64,000 bases of DNA from Prevotellaceae bacterium HUN156. Its GTDB lineage: Bacteria > Bacteroidota > Bacteroidia > Bacteroidales > Bacteroidaceae. A program made the translations under genes and the position numbers. How positions within the stretch are numbered: position 1 is the stretch's first letter; every line of letters starts with the position of its first letter. The notes under the pieces are model-generated. The model searched no databases and was not told the origin of the DNA. It worked only from the letters and a program-made list of their open reading frames with translations. The DNA lies in the NCBI GenBank assembly GCA_900119285.1, contig FPIT01000007.1, positions 1 through 64,000 on the forward strand. The letters run 5' to 3'. Shown here one piece after another: positions 33,315 to 42,347 of the stretch.

Positions 33315-35674
33315 AAAGAAGACTATACATTATTATATCCATACTAGTTGTTCTGCTCATGCCTCAACATCTGGAGGCTCAAGATAACAACACCCTCCGC
33401 CAGGTTTACACACAGGCTGAGGAGGAATATCAGGTGGGACGCTTGGAGCAGGCATTAGAGCTGCTGCAATCCAACATCAGTCATTTCGAAGGCAATCTCA
33501 AGCAGAATGCCTATCGTCTTATCTCGCTCTGCTATCTTGCACAAGACGATATCACACAGTCGGAGAACTATGCCAAGTTGCTGCTGCAAGAAAATCCCTA
33601 CTACACTTCTATTCAAGACCCTATTCGTTTTGAAGAGATGATAGCAGGATTAAAGATGGGACAGTCTGCCACCATCACCACAGCCTCTAACCAAGCTGAG
33701 CGCATAGAAGAAGCTCCAGTACCCGTAACACTTATCACGGAAGACATGATAACGATGAGTGGTGCTCGCAATCTGAAAGAATTGTTGATTGCCTATGTGC
33801 CAGGAATGACCAATGTAGAATGTAACGAAGAGATGAACATCGCCATGCGTGGCATCTATAGCTCTGGTCAGGAGAAGATACTTATCATGATGGACGGACA
33901 TCGTCTCAACAGCTATGCCACCAATGTGGCGCGTCCTGATTTCTCTATCAGTCTGGAGAAGGTAAAACAGGTGGAGGTGCTGCGTGGTCCTGCTTCATCA
34001 CTATATGGTGGTGTAGCCCTTACGGCTGTTATCAATATCATTACCAAGAGAGGAAGCGACATTGATGGTTTCCGCGTAAAGGGTGGTATAGGCAGCTACG
34101 GACAGATACAGGGCGACATCTTATTTGGACAGCACTATCTGAATTTCGATGTTGCTGCGTGGGCCAACTTCTATCAGGCAGACGGACAGAAAATCAACAT
34201 TCCACTCGAAGAGCAGTTAGGTGTGATACCTATGGAGGGCGATATCATTATTGGTGGTTTCAACAAAAAGCCCACCTATGATTTCGGTACTCGTATTTCT
34301 TGGAAGAACCTGTCGCTGATGTATAGCAGCAACTTCTCCAAGACTGTTGCCCCCTACTCTCTCAGCTACTTCTTTGCTCCATACGATTATAGCAAATACG
34401 GACTGATGGAAGGCAATGCACCAGGTTATGCCTCTACAGCCCATCATGTTCAACTCAGCTATAAGAAGTCTTTCGGAAAGCTGAGTCTTGATGCCAGTCT
34501 CACCTATGATGCCGAGCAGCAAAACCGCTATCAGGTCATATCAGACTATTTCCCTGCTGAAGCATTAGAATATGTGCTCATACAAAATGGCAGCGGCTCT
34601 GAAGTCTATCCCACCGATTATACCTTCCAGTATAACTCTTGGCTCGAGCAAAACACAGGCTTCTCTGTTAATGGTAATCTCCCTTACAGTCTGAATAGTG
34701 AGCATAATGGAACCATCAGTTTCGGAGCACAGTATAATTACTTTGAGCTGATTAGTTCGCGCAATCTGGAGGGCGACCTGGGCGACAGAGTATTGGTAGA
34801 ATTTCATGGCATCAAGAATCTGTTCCCTGGTGTAGAGAATAGTGCTGATGCCTATTTCCAGTTGAAGCATCAGTGGAAATCATTCATCCTGAATGGTGGT
34901 TTGCGTTATGACTATAAGAAGCGTAAGAATCACAAGAGCATCCACGAGCTGTCTCCACGTATCGCTTTGGTATTCGTCCAACCCCAATACAATGTGAAGT
35001 TCAGCTACTCTAAGGCCTTCGTTGATGCGCCTTATTATTATCGTTATAATACGCTCGACACCTATTCAGGTGGTGAAGACCTCTTGTCTGAGTACCTACA
35101 CTCCTTCCAGCTTTCTTTCTCAAGCAGTAAGCTGCTTAACGGACTGGATGTTGAGTTGAATAGTTTCTATAACAAAGCCTCTAATCTGATTTATCCTGAC
35201 GGACTGGTTTATACCAATTCGGGTACACTTCAGAGCATTGGCGCCGAGTTGGTAGCTAAATACACGCGCAATAGATTTACCACTACGATAAATGCTGAAT
35301 GGCAGCATGTTGTCAGCTCAGAGAACTATACAGCCAATAGTCATAGCATTTACAACATTCCTAACTTTGCTACCAGCATTCTGGCATCCTATCGCTTAGG
35401 CTATGGTTTTTCCCTCCGTGGTAATCTGAATGTGCTGAGCAAGCAGACATGGCTCTATCAGCAGGCTCCTGAAATGGGCATTGAACCAGAAGAAAGAACG
35501 CTCCCATCACGCGCTATCTTTTCGATGGGATTGGACTACAAGTATAAGGCACTGGAAGTGTTTCTTGACTGCCATAATGTGTTCAACAAGAAATATGAGC
35601 AAGGTGGTTCTTCTATCGGACCTATTGCCCAACAAGGACGATGGATTAAGTTACAAGTTGCTTACAAGTTTTAA
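33311..35674 (+). CDS. TonB-dependent receptor with N-terminal helical-repeat extension
   Basis: The 787-residue protein has a signal peptide (MKRRLYIIISILVVLLMPQH, then LEAQ). About 90 residues of TPR-like helices follow (VYTQAEEEYQVGRLEQALEL, NAYRLISLCYLAQDDITQSE). Next comes a plug (about 125-235, EEAPVPVTLITEDMITMSGA; QVEVLRGPASSLYGGVALTA) and a barrel ending in an aromatic RWIKLQVAYKF. The extension replaces the usual carboxypeptidase-D-like domain. No SusD gene follows. The place inside an operon with two kinases and a synthetase suggests uptake or sensing of a specific small molecule. Confidence 0.87.
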   Translation: MKRRLYIIISILVVLLMPQHLEAQDNNTLRQVYTQAEEEYQVGRLEQALELLQSNISHFEGNLKQNAYRLISLCYLAQDDITQSENYAKLLLQENPYYTSIQDPIRFEEMIAGLKMGQSATITTASNQAERIEEAPVPVTLITEDMITMSGARNLKELLIAYVPGMTNVECNEEMNIAMRGIYSSGQEKILIMMDGHRLNSYATNVARPDFSISLEKVKQVEVLRGPASSLYGGVALTAVINIITKRGSDIDGFRVKGGIGSYGQIQGDILFGQHYLNFDVAAWANFYQADGQKINIPLEEQLGVIPMEGDIIIGGFNKKPTYDFGTRISWKNLSLMYSSNFSKTVAPYSLSYFFAPYDYSKYGLMEGNAPGYASTAHHVQLSYKKSFGKLSLDASLTYDAEQQNRYQVISDYFPAEALEYVLIQNGSGSEVYPTDYTFQYNSWLEQNTGFSVNGNLPYSLNSEHNGTISFGAQYNYFELISSRNLEGDLGDRVLVEFHGIKNLFPGVENSADAYFQLKHQWKSFILNGGLRYDYKKRKNHKSIHELSPRIALVFVQPQYNVKFSYSKAFVDAPYYYRYNTLDTYSGGEDLLSEYLHSFQLSFSSSKLLNGLDVELNSFYNKASNLIYPDGLVYTNSGTLQSIGAELVAKYTRNRFTTTINAEWQHVVSSENYTANSHSIYNIPNFATSILASYRLGYGFSLRGNLNVLSKQTWLYQQAPEMGIEPEERTLPSRAIFSMGLDYKYKALEVFLDCHNVFNKKYEQGGSSIGPIAQQGRWIKLQVAYKF

Positions 35675-35694
35675 TAGACAAAAACCAATAATAT

Positions 35695-38136
35695 ATGCAT
35701 AAGAAAAACCTACTATCAATATTTGAGAGGAGAATAGAGGAAAATGGTCAGAAAACTGCCGTCATAGTTGGAGAAAATGAACTAACATACCAACAACTTG
35801 GATGTGAGGCAGAACACATTGCGAAAGCCATTAGTCACAAACTATCCACACTTCCTAAGACTGACGCCCCGATTAGAATAGGTGTCTGCATAGGTCGTAA
35901 TGAATATCTCATACCCTCTATCCTTGCCCTTTTCAAGTGTGGCTATACCTATGTGCCACTTGACCCCGTATTGCCTCAAGAGAGACTCTCATTTATCTGT
36001 GAAGACAGTGGTATGACGATGGTATTGACTACTACAGAATATACGCATCGATTCCCCCATCTTCCTGTACTCGATGTCAGTATGCCACTGGAAGAGTGTG
36101 ATTATAGTTGGAATAGTGACTCAGAGCTTGCATATATCATTTATACCTCGGGAACAACAGGTAAGCCCAAAGGTGTAACTATCACCTACGACAACCTGTA
36201 CTACTTCTTGATGTGTGCAGCAAGTCCCGAGATAGCTTTAATCAATAGCGACGCGCGCGACTTAGAATTTGCCAGCATCGGTTTTGATGCTTCTATTCTC
36301 GAAATCTTTGGTCCACTATATTGTGGTGCCACGCTGGTCGTTGCCACCGATGAGATTCGCAATGACATTGGTAAGCTCTATCAGTATATCAACGAGCAGA
36401 AGATTACGCATGCCTCACTTACGCCTTCAGTACTCAACGTACTGCCATCCTTGCACTTCACCCACATGAAGACACTGCGCAGCGTGGGAGAACCAATGAT
36501 AGCAACAGTAGCAGAGAAGGGAGCCCAGCAGCCCTATCGCTTTATCGATGCTTATGGTCCTACCGAAGCTACCGTATTCTGTTTCTCACGACTCGTGGAT
36601 GGTAAGGTCTACTTCCGTAATATTGGTAAACCGTATGAGGGTATCATCACGCATGTGGTAGACAAGGACATGAACGAGTTGCCTGTTGGTGAGATAGGTG
36701 AACTATTGATTGGTGGTAGACAATTGACACCCGGATATCTGAATCGTCCTGAACTCAATCAAGAGAAGTTTGTCGACTCTCCATTCCCTGAAGACCATCA
36801 GATAAAGCTCTATCATAGTGGTGACTTGGCAAAGCGTATGGAAGATGGCAGCATAGAATATGTAGGACGCATGGACTCGCAAATAAAGTTCCATGGATTC
36901 CGCATCGAGCTGGACGAAATCCGCACCCGCATCGAGCAAGAGCCTGAGGTCAAGCAGGCGTATGTCCGCTTGGAAGAGTTTGGCAGTAGTCAGTATCTTG
37001 CCGCTTATATAGAGGCGCTGACACCTCATCTCGATATGAAGGTATTGAAGAAGCGACTCTCCACCTTCCTTCCACCCTATATGATCCCCACCTATTGGAT
37101 TCCTGTCAGCAAATTCGAGCGAACGGTAAATGGTAAGATTGACAAGACCAAACTCACCAATCCCTTCTTCGAACAATACGTTCGCAACAGTGAGCCGCTG
37201 GATGCTAAAGAGCAAATGCTGGCATCCGTCATTTCTCGCATTATGGGTATTGATGACGTCAACATAGATATCGACCTGATAGACGAACTCGGCTTCTCGT
37301 CACTACAAATTATGCAAGCAGTACAGTCGCTGGCGTTCACAGGCTTCTACACCTCGGCAAAAGACTTCTATGACTATCATACCGTTCGTGCTATCGCCAA
37401 GCATCATCAGCGCACCCATCACTATTGGCTCCATCAGCCCGAGAAGTCTAAACCCACGCTGCTTATCGTCAGCGGCTATACAGGTTTCAACTTCCTTTAT
37501 GCTGAATGGGCAAGTCGCATTAGCCAGAAATACAACATCCACATCATCGAGTCATATTTCGAGACCACCGAAGGCATCGTTCAGTCCACTGAGCAGATGG
37601 TCTCTAAGTATTATGACTGGGTAAAACCCGTCATTGCTGAATATGGCATAGATGTGATTACAGGCTTCTGCGTTGGTGGCGAACTCGGACTCTACCTCGC
37701 CCACCTCATTCATCAGCGCGATGGCCTGCTGCCTCATGTCGTCATGCTCGACAGTGATGTAGAGCGCACTGACGCCCGTGCCAAATCCGTGCAGCCCAAC
37801 TATATCCACTTCACGCCAGAGATTAACGCGCTGCATTTCGACATTGAGATGACCTTGATGGAAACCTATCCCTCATTCCATTATGAAGGCAAGATTGCAG
37901 TGTTCCTCTCCAAGCTCTACAACGACCGTCTCAGCTTTAATGAGACCGACCCCGTGACTGATGAGCAGAAGGCATGGGCACGCAAGTGTTTCGAAGATTC
38001 GCCAACCCTGTGGAAACAGCACTATCCTGACTGTCAGCTGGAATTTCTCAATACCGACCACTTGGATTATCTGAGAACGGAAGAGAGCATCACACCACTG
38101 ACAGAATACTTCAATAACATTGATTTTACCGCCTAA
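35695..38136 (+). CDS. One-module nonribosomal peptide synthetase (A-PCP-TE)
   Basis: The 813-residue protein has an adenylation domain (about 1-490) with IIYTSGTTGKPKGVTI (A3), FDASILEIFGPLYCGATLVV with amino-group-binding Asp198, DAYGPTEATVF (A5), YHSGDLAKR and NGKIDKTKL (A10). A carrier domain (about 500-575) has LGFSSLQ, where Ser536 is the likely phosphopantetheine site. A C-terminal alpha/beta-hydrolase thioesterase (about 580-813) has GFCVGGELGLYLA, with Cys659 at the nucleophile position, VVMLDSD and NTDHLDYL. No condensation domain is present. It should activate one amino acid and release it as acid, ester, amide or lactone; the substrate is not readable by eye. Confidence 0.88.
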   Translation: MHKKNLLSIFERRIEENGQKTAVIVGENELTYQQLGCEAEHIAKAISHKLSTLPKTDAPIRIGVCIGRNEYLIPSILALFKCGYTYVPLDPVLPQERLSFICEDSGMTMVLTTTEYTHRFPHLPVLDVSMPLEECDYSWNSDSELAYIIYTSGTTGKPKGVTITYDNLYYFLMCAASPEIALINSDARDLEFASIGFDASILEIFGPLYCGATLVVATDEIRNDIGKLYQYINEQKITHASLTPSVLNVLPSLHFTHMKTLRSVGEPMIATVAEKGAQQPYRFIDAYGPTEATVFCFSRLVDGKVYFRNIGKPYEGIITHVVDKDMNELPVGEIGELLIGGRQLTPGYLNRPELNQEKFVDSPFPEDHQIKLYHSGDLAKRMEDGSIEYVGRMDSQIKFHGFRIELDEIRTRIEQEPEVKQAYVRLEEFGSSQYLAAYIEALTPHLDMKVLKKRLSTFLPPYMIPTYWIPVSKFERTVNGKIDKTKLTNPFFEQYVRNSEPLDAKEQMLASVISRIMGIDDVNIDIDLIDELGFSSLQIMQAVQSLAFTGFYTSAKDFYDYHTVRAIAKHHQRTHHYWLHQPEKSKPTLLIVSGYTGFNFLYAEWASRISQKYNIHIIESYFETTEGIVQSTEQMVSKYYDWVKPVIAEYGIDVITGFCVGGELGLYLAHLIHQRDGLLPHVVMLDSDVERTDARAKSVQPNYIHFTPEINALHFDIEMTLMETYPSFHYEGKIAVFLSKLYNDRLSFNETDPVTDEQKAWARKCFEDSPTLWKQHYPDCQLEFLNTDHLDYLRTEESITPLTEYFNNIDFTA

Positions 38137-38180
38137 AGACATAAAAAATAGCCCCTTTTGCAAGTTTTTGCTATCTCGGC

Positions 38181-38211
38181 TTTGCAATTTCGGGATTTTT
38201 ATTTACCTTTG
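38181..38211 (+). promoter_or_regulatory. Promoter of AAA ATPase gene
   Basis: TTTG at 38181-38184 and TACCTTTG at 38204-38211 are spaced by 19 bases; ATG follows 23 bases later. It separates this gene from the preceding operon. Confidence 0.75.
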
Positions 38212-38234
38212 CAAATGATTTAAACAGACTTAGA

Positions 38235-39422
38235 ATGGAAGCTTTCTTCAGGACGCATAGGTACTTAGTAGAACATGTCAACGCTCCAGTTCGTCGCACC
38301 CTTATGGATGAGATTGATTGGAACGACCGTTTGATTGGTATTAAAGGTACCCGTGGCATTGGTAAAACCACCTTCCTTCTACAGTATGCCAAAGAGAAGT
38401 TTGACATCAACGATCGTCAGTGTCTGTATGTCAACATGAACAACTTCTACTTTCAGGGACATGGCATTGCCGAGTTTGCAGGTCAGTTCTGCAGACACGG
38501 TGGCAGAGTGCTGCTCATCGACCAAGTATTCAAGCAGCCCGACTGGAGTGCTGAACTCAGAAAATGCTATGACCTCTATCCCTATCTGAAAATAGTATTT
38601 ACGGGCAGTAGCGTGATGCGCCTGAAAGACGAGAACCCAGAGCTTAATGGCATCGTAAAGTCATACAATCTCCGTGGTTTCTCCTTCCGCGAGTTCATCA
38701 ATCTGATGACGGGAAATAATTTCCAGCCCTATACGCTGGATGACATTCTGAAGAATCACGAGCACATCATCAAGCAGATACTTCCTAAGGTATCGCCCAA
38801 CCGCTATTTCCAGGACTACATCCATCATGGTTTCTACCCCTTCTTCCAGGAGCATCGCAACTATAGCGAGAACCTGCTGAAGACCATGAACATGATGACC
38901 GAGGTAGATATCCTGCTCATCAAGCAGATAGAGTTGAAATACCTCACCAAGATTAAGAAACTCTTCTATCAGTTGGCAGAAGAAGGCCCTAAGGCTCCCA
39001 ATGTCAGCAAGCTGGCACAAGACATTGAGACCAGTCGCGCTACGGTGATGAACTACATCAAGTATCTCACCGATGCCCGCCTGTTGAATATGATTTATCC
39101 CATTGGTGAAGACTTCCCCAAGAAGCCATCAAAGATAATGCTCCACAACTCCAACTTGCTCTATGCCATCTACCCCATTCATGTAGAGAAGCAAGATGCC
39201 ATGGAGACCTTCTTCGTAAACTCCCTATGGAAAGACCACAAGGTCAACCAGTCAGGTCGCGACCAGTTCTACCTTGTTGATGGCAAGTTAAAGTTCCGCA
39301 TCTGCGATGCCAATGCCCGTGGCAAGGTCCGTTATGCCCCTGACACCATCTACGCTCGCTACAACACCGAGATAGGCAAAGACAACCAGATTCCCCTCTG
39401 GCTGCTCGGATTCTTGTATTAA
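38235..39422 (+). CDS. AAA-family ATPase (AAA_14-like)
   Basis: The 395-residue cytoplasmic protein carries a Walker A GIKGTRGIGKTTFL (about 35-48). A Walker B-like strand VLLIDQVFKQPDW has Gln where the acidic residue is usual, and FTGSSVMRL is a sensor-like strand. The C-terminal half includes a winged-helix-like VSKLAQDIETSRATVMNYIK (about 259-278) and ends in a domain resembling the DUF4143-type nuclease-like fold. The layout matches Bacteroidales AAA_14/DUF4143 proteins, which are abundant and functionally unclear. It stands between the NRPS operon and the second smalltalk module. Confidence 0.8.
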   Translation: MEAFFRTHRYLVEHVNAPVRRTLMDEIDWNDRLIGIKGTRGIGKTTFLLQYAKEKFDINDRQCLYVNMNNFYFQGHGIAEFAGQFCRHGGRVLLIDQVFKQPDWSAELRKCYDLYPYLKIVFTGSSVMRLKDENPELNGIVKSYNLRGFSFREFINLMTGNNFQPYTLDDILKNHEHIIKQILPKVSPNRYFQDYIHHGFYPFFQEHRNYSENLLKTMNMMTEVDILLIKQIELKYLTKIKKLFYQLAEEGPKAPNVSKLAQDIETSRATVMNYIKYLTDARLLNMIYPIGEDFPKKPSKIMLHNSNLLYAIYPIHVEKQDAMETFFVNSLWKDHKVNQSGRDQFYLVDGKLKFRICDANARGKVRYAPDTIYARYNTEIGKDNQIPLWLLGFLY

Positions 39423-39447
39423 CACTTCGTATTATCATCATAATAAT

Positions 39448-39478
39448 AAGGGCTGCCTCACTTTTGAGCGCAGCCCTT
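39448..39478 (+). terminator. Hairpin terminator after AAA ATPase gene
   Basis: AAGGGCTGCCTCA pairs with TGAG-c-GCAGCCCTT. It is nearly the reverse complement of the terminator at 643-673. Confidence 0.7.
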
Positions 39479-39543
39479 AATCTTGAATGTTCTGCGATAG
39501 CATTGTTATTATTGGGAGTTATCTGAAGTTATTGGGAGTTAGC

Positions 39544-39594
39544 GGGAGTTAGCGGACAAATGTTCTGCGGTAGTAGTATTGTCCGCTAACTCCC
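39544..39594 (+). ncRNA. Conserved-loop hairpin upstream of smalltalk gene, copy 2
   Basis: GGGAGTTAGCGGACA and TGTCCGCTAACTCCC are exact 15-bp arms around a 21-base loop with AATGTTCTGCGGTAGTAGTA, as in copy 1 (388-436). A degraded third copy of the loop (AATGTTCTGCGATAG) lies at 39486-39500. Repeats of GGGAGTTA surround it. The ATG of the smalltalk gene is 69 bases after the hairpin. Confidence 0.55.
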
Positions 39595-39663
39595 AATAAC
39601 TCTAGATAACTCCCTATTAATTAACCATTAACCACCAATTTGTTAACCAAAAACATTAAGACT

Positions 39664-39762
39664 ATGAAAAAGGAAAGTTGGAAAAACGCATTGCAGTTTA
39701 TCGTTAGTATCCTCACTGCTGCCATCACAGCACTCACAACGACAAGTTGTATGGCGCAGTAA
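39664..39762 (+). CDS. Smalltalk micro-protein, 32 aa
   Basis: The peptide starts MKKESWKNALQFIVSILTAA and ends TALTTTSCMAQ. It shares the KNxxW/KxxxW start, the hydrophobic helix and the TTTSCMA tail with the copy at 507. The family is known only as a Bacteroidales micro-protein; function is unknown. No HU-like gene lies next to this copy, and the neighbouring gene upstream is an AAA ATPase. A strong terminator follows the stop within four bases. Confidence 0.85.
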   Translation: MKKESWKNALQFIVSILTAAITALTTTSCMAQ

Positions 39763-39765
39763 CAA

Positions 39766-39795
39766 AAAAGGGAAGCATTTTCGCTTCCCTTTTTG
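39766..39795 (+). terminator. Terminator after second smalltalk gene
   Basis: AAAAAGGGAAGC pairs with GCTTCCCTTTTT around ATTTTC, followed by a T-rich run; it is symmetrical, so it may also end the converging yjbQ transcript. Confidence 0.85.
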
Positions 39796-39798
39796 TTT

Positions 39799-40212
39799 TT
39801 ATTCGCCAATGATTGTTGCTACAAGGTCTCTTGCTCCGCCATAGTTGCGGTATTCACAGAAATAGATGCCCTGCCAGGTACCCATGTTCAAGCGGCCATT
39901 GGTAATGGGAATGGTAAGGCTAACGCCGCTGAGAGTGGATTTGGCATGGGCTGGCATATCATCGGCACCCTCCAAGGTGTGCTCGTATTCTGGGCGATTC
40001 TCGGGTACGAGACGATTGAAGATAGTCTCCATATCGACACGCACATCTGGATCTGCATTCTCATTGATGCTCAGTCCACAGCTGGTGTGCTTGCAGAAGA
40101 GGTTGATGATGCCCCCCTGAGGCAGCTGGGGCAACTGGCGCAAAATTTCGCCCGTTACCAAGTGGAACCCGCGAGATTTAGGCTGCAAGGTTATTTCTAC
40201 TTGTTTTATCAT
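39799..40212 (-). CDS. yjbQ: YjbQ family (UPF0047) protein
   Basis: The 137-residue protein matches the YjbQ/UPF0047 family, some members of which show weak thiamine-phosphate synthase activity. Marks are GIINLFCKHTSCGLSINENA (about 36-55) with conserved His and Cys, and GTWQGIYFCEYRNYGGAR near the end. Length (about 140) is normal. It is a cytoplasmic trimer in known structures. The gene converges with the smalltalk gene, and a -7 element (TATCTTTG, minus strand) lies at 40268-40275. Confidence 0.88.
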   Translation of the reverse strand: MIKQVEITLQPKSRGFHLVTGEILRQLPQLPQGGIINLFCKHTSCGLSINENADPDVRVDMETIFNRLVPENRPEYEHTLEGADDMPAHAKSTLSGVSLTIPITNGRLNMGTWQGIYFCEYRNYGGARDLVATIIGE

Positions 40213-40426
40213 AATTATATTCTTGACATGAATTTCTCTTTATCTACAATGAATCTCAAAATCTACTGCAAAGATAGTCATTTCATATCATTTACCGTAC
40301 TTTTGTGGAGATATTTAAGTGATTTTTTGAATCGGAATCAACTTACAATAATACCTACTTCTTGCTAATCGTATTTCATTAGGAGTCAATTATATCCCTA
40401 TTGTAAAACACTCAGTTTTAAGTATT

Positions 40427-40459
40427 AAAAAAGGGAAGCGAAACGGCTTCCCTTTTTTT
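40427..40459. terminator. Terminator downstream of PAP2-barrel gene
   Basis: AAAAAAGGGAAGC pairs with GCTTCCCTTTTTT around GAAACG. Its stem is the same as the terminator at 39766. It lies after the stop of the minus-strand PAP2 gene. Confidence 0.85.
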
Positions 40460-40474
40460 ATTGTGGTTTTATAC

Positions 40475-42322
40475 TTAGAAATTCACTAAGAATGAGAGAC
40501 CAAGCGTCCAGTAGTTCATATACTTACGCGACTTATACTCTCTGGCTTCTAATCCAATACCATCGGAATATTCGCCTTCCCACTGTGTTTGAGCCAAGTC
40601 CATCAGATAGCTGGCACCAGAGGTCATACTCTTCTGTACGAAGTGGAAAGGATCGTAGGTTGCAGTGAAGTCCTTGCGGGTGTAGTCGTAGTCGCAGAAT
40701 ACACGCCAAGAGAAATTAGACTTGTAGCGATAGGTAAGCGAGATGCCAGTACCAAACGAAGTAGATGACTTGGCACCTACGGTCAGGTATTCCCAATCGT
40801 CGCTCCATTTCTCACCCGTGTTGTTGGGATACTGCAGATCGTTGAGCGACAAGTTGGGGTCGCCATCGGCATCCTTATGTCCGGGACGGTTGTCGAGCGA
40901 CATCGTGTAACTGATATCCTTGACATTACCCTCTGCATGGCCATCGATATCCAGTTCCTGAGTGATAGAACGACCTACCAGTGCCTTAGCGCCTAAAGAG
41001 AAGCTGGAGCTGAGGGGCAGGTTGAAATAAACACCGATACTGCCCGTGAACTCAGTGATGTGGTCACTCTTCACGATGCCATAGCTCTCGGTGACGGGTG
41101 CGTTGTCATTCCACGCACTCTCCGACTCGGTGCGATAACCCACTTTGGTCAGGAAGATACCCATATTCTCATCATCAGTTCCCGTATAGTCACCGGGATA
41201 AGCAGCCTGATAGTGGGGCTGCAAGCTCTCCCAAGCATAGAAATCCTCAGCGGACACAGCAGAGGCGAAGTCACCGAAGTCCTTAACAGACTGTGCTCTT
41301 ACTCTGAGGCGGCCACCCACACCTACGTACTTATTAAAGAAATAGGCACCCTCGGCATCTACCACAGTGGCAGCACGGAAATGGAGGCTCACCTTCTCAT
41401 CATAGGCCTCAAAATTGAGTTCCTTGTTGCCAAGTCCCATACCCATAGAGATGCTGAAGAATGAGGGTTTCTCACTATCGGTTATCATGTCGTTGCGCAG
41501 CAGGCCCTTTCTCTTGAACATAATGTCGCAGAGGGCATAGCCCAACTCAGTAGACATAATACCAATACCGGCTCCCGACAAGACATCGCTAATCCAGTGA
41601 CGGTTGTTGAGCACACGCATCACACCTGTTGCTGTGGCGACACCATAACCAGCTACCGACCACCAAGGTGAGCGGGTAAGTCCGTACTCCTTGTGGAGCA
41701 GCGTGGCACCAACGAAAGATGTAGCGGTATGACCTGAGGGCCATGAGTTGGCAGTAGAGCCGTCGGGGCGCATCTCCTTGGCAGTGTACTTGATGCCATT
41801 CACGAAACCAGCCATGATGGCGTAAGACATACCAGCACTTGCCAACAGGCGAGGCCAGTCGCTACGACCTTCATAGCCGCCCAGCTTCAAGCCCACCACC
41901 ATGGCGGGACCAAAGAACTGTGTATAGTCGTCAATACCCGTCTTGAAGTCGGTGAGCAGCTGCGTATTGTTCTTACCGCCCTTCTCTGCCTTCTGGTTGA
42001 CGCGGAACAACGCCTTGTCGCCCTTGACAGCCCAGCCAGCAATAAACAGAGGCACACCTACGAAGGTCATGTCGTCTAAGAACTTATAAGGCTTGACACC
42101 ATCATTGGTCTTCGACTTAAAGAAGTCAAAGTCAAACTTAGGACTGGCCATCGGGGCCTCCAAGTCTAAGTTGGCAACCGACTGCTCGGGCAGACTGACC
42201 AGCTCAGCCTTCATGTCGGGCACTTCAAGTACAAGGGGTTTCATGTCACGATAATTGTCAGCGTTGACCTGTAGCGACAGGGCAACAGCCACACATGTAA
42301 GATAATGTCTCATATTCATCAT
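40475..42322 (-). CDS. PAP2 phosphatase fused to outer-membrane barrel-like domain
   Basis: The 615-residue protein has a signal peptide (MRHYLTCVAVALSLQVNA from the fourth codon). A PAP2 acid-phosphatase domain (about 75-270) carries KYTAKEMRPDG, WPSGHTATSF and NNRHWISDVLSG, the three-part phosphatase signature. The C-terminal 330 residues are strand-rich with many aromatic ends and finish SLFLVNF-like (GLSFLVNF), typical of an outer-membrane beta-barrel. PAP2 enzymes remove phosphate from lipids such as lipid A or undecaprenyl pyrophosphate. The fusion would place the activity at the outer membrane; the substrate is unknown. It has its own -7 element at 42348-42355. Confidence 0.83.
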   Translation of the reverse strand: MMNMRHYLTCVAVALSLQVNADNYRDMKPLVLEVPDMKAELVSLPEQSVANLDLEAPMASPKFDFDFFKSKTNDGVKPYKFLDDMTFVGVPLFIAGWAVKGDKALFRVNQKAEKGGKNNTQLLTDFKTGIDDYTQFFGPAMVVGLKLGGYEGRSDWPRLLASAGMSYAIMAGFVNGIKYTAKEMRPDGSTANSWPSGHTATSFVGATLLHKEYGLTRSPWWSVAGYGVATATGVMRVLNNRHWISDVLSGAGIGIMSTELGYALCDIMFKRKGLLRNDMITDSEKPSFFSISMGMGLGNKELNFEAYDEKVSLHFRAATVVDAEGAYFFNKYVGVGGRLRVRAQSVKDFGDFASAVSAEDFYAWESLQPHYQAAYPGDYTGTDDENMGIFLTKVGYRTESESAWNDNAPVTESYGIVKSDHITEFTGSIGVYFNLPLSSSFSLGAKALVGRSITQELDIDGHAEGNVKDISYTMSLDNRPGHKDADGDPNLSLNDLQYPNNTGEKWSDDWEYLTVGAKSSTSFGTGISLTYRYKSNFSWRVFCDYDYTRKDFTATYDPFHFVQKSMTSGASYLMDLAQTQWEGEYSDGIGLEAREYKSRKYMNYWTLGLSFLVNF

Positions 42323-42347
42323 TTTCCGTTTTTAGTTATTGATGGCG

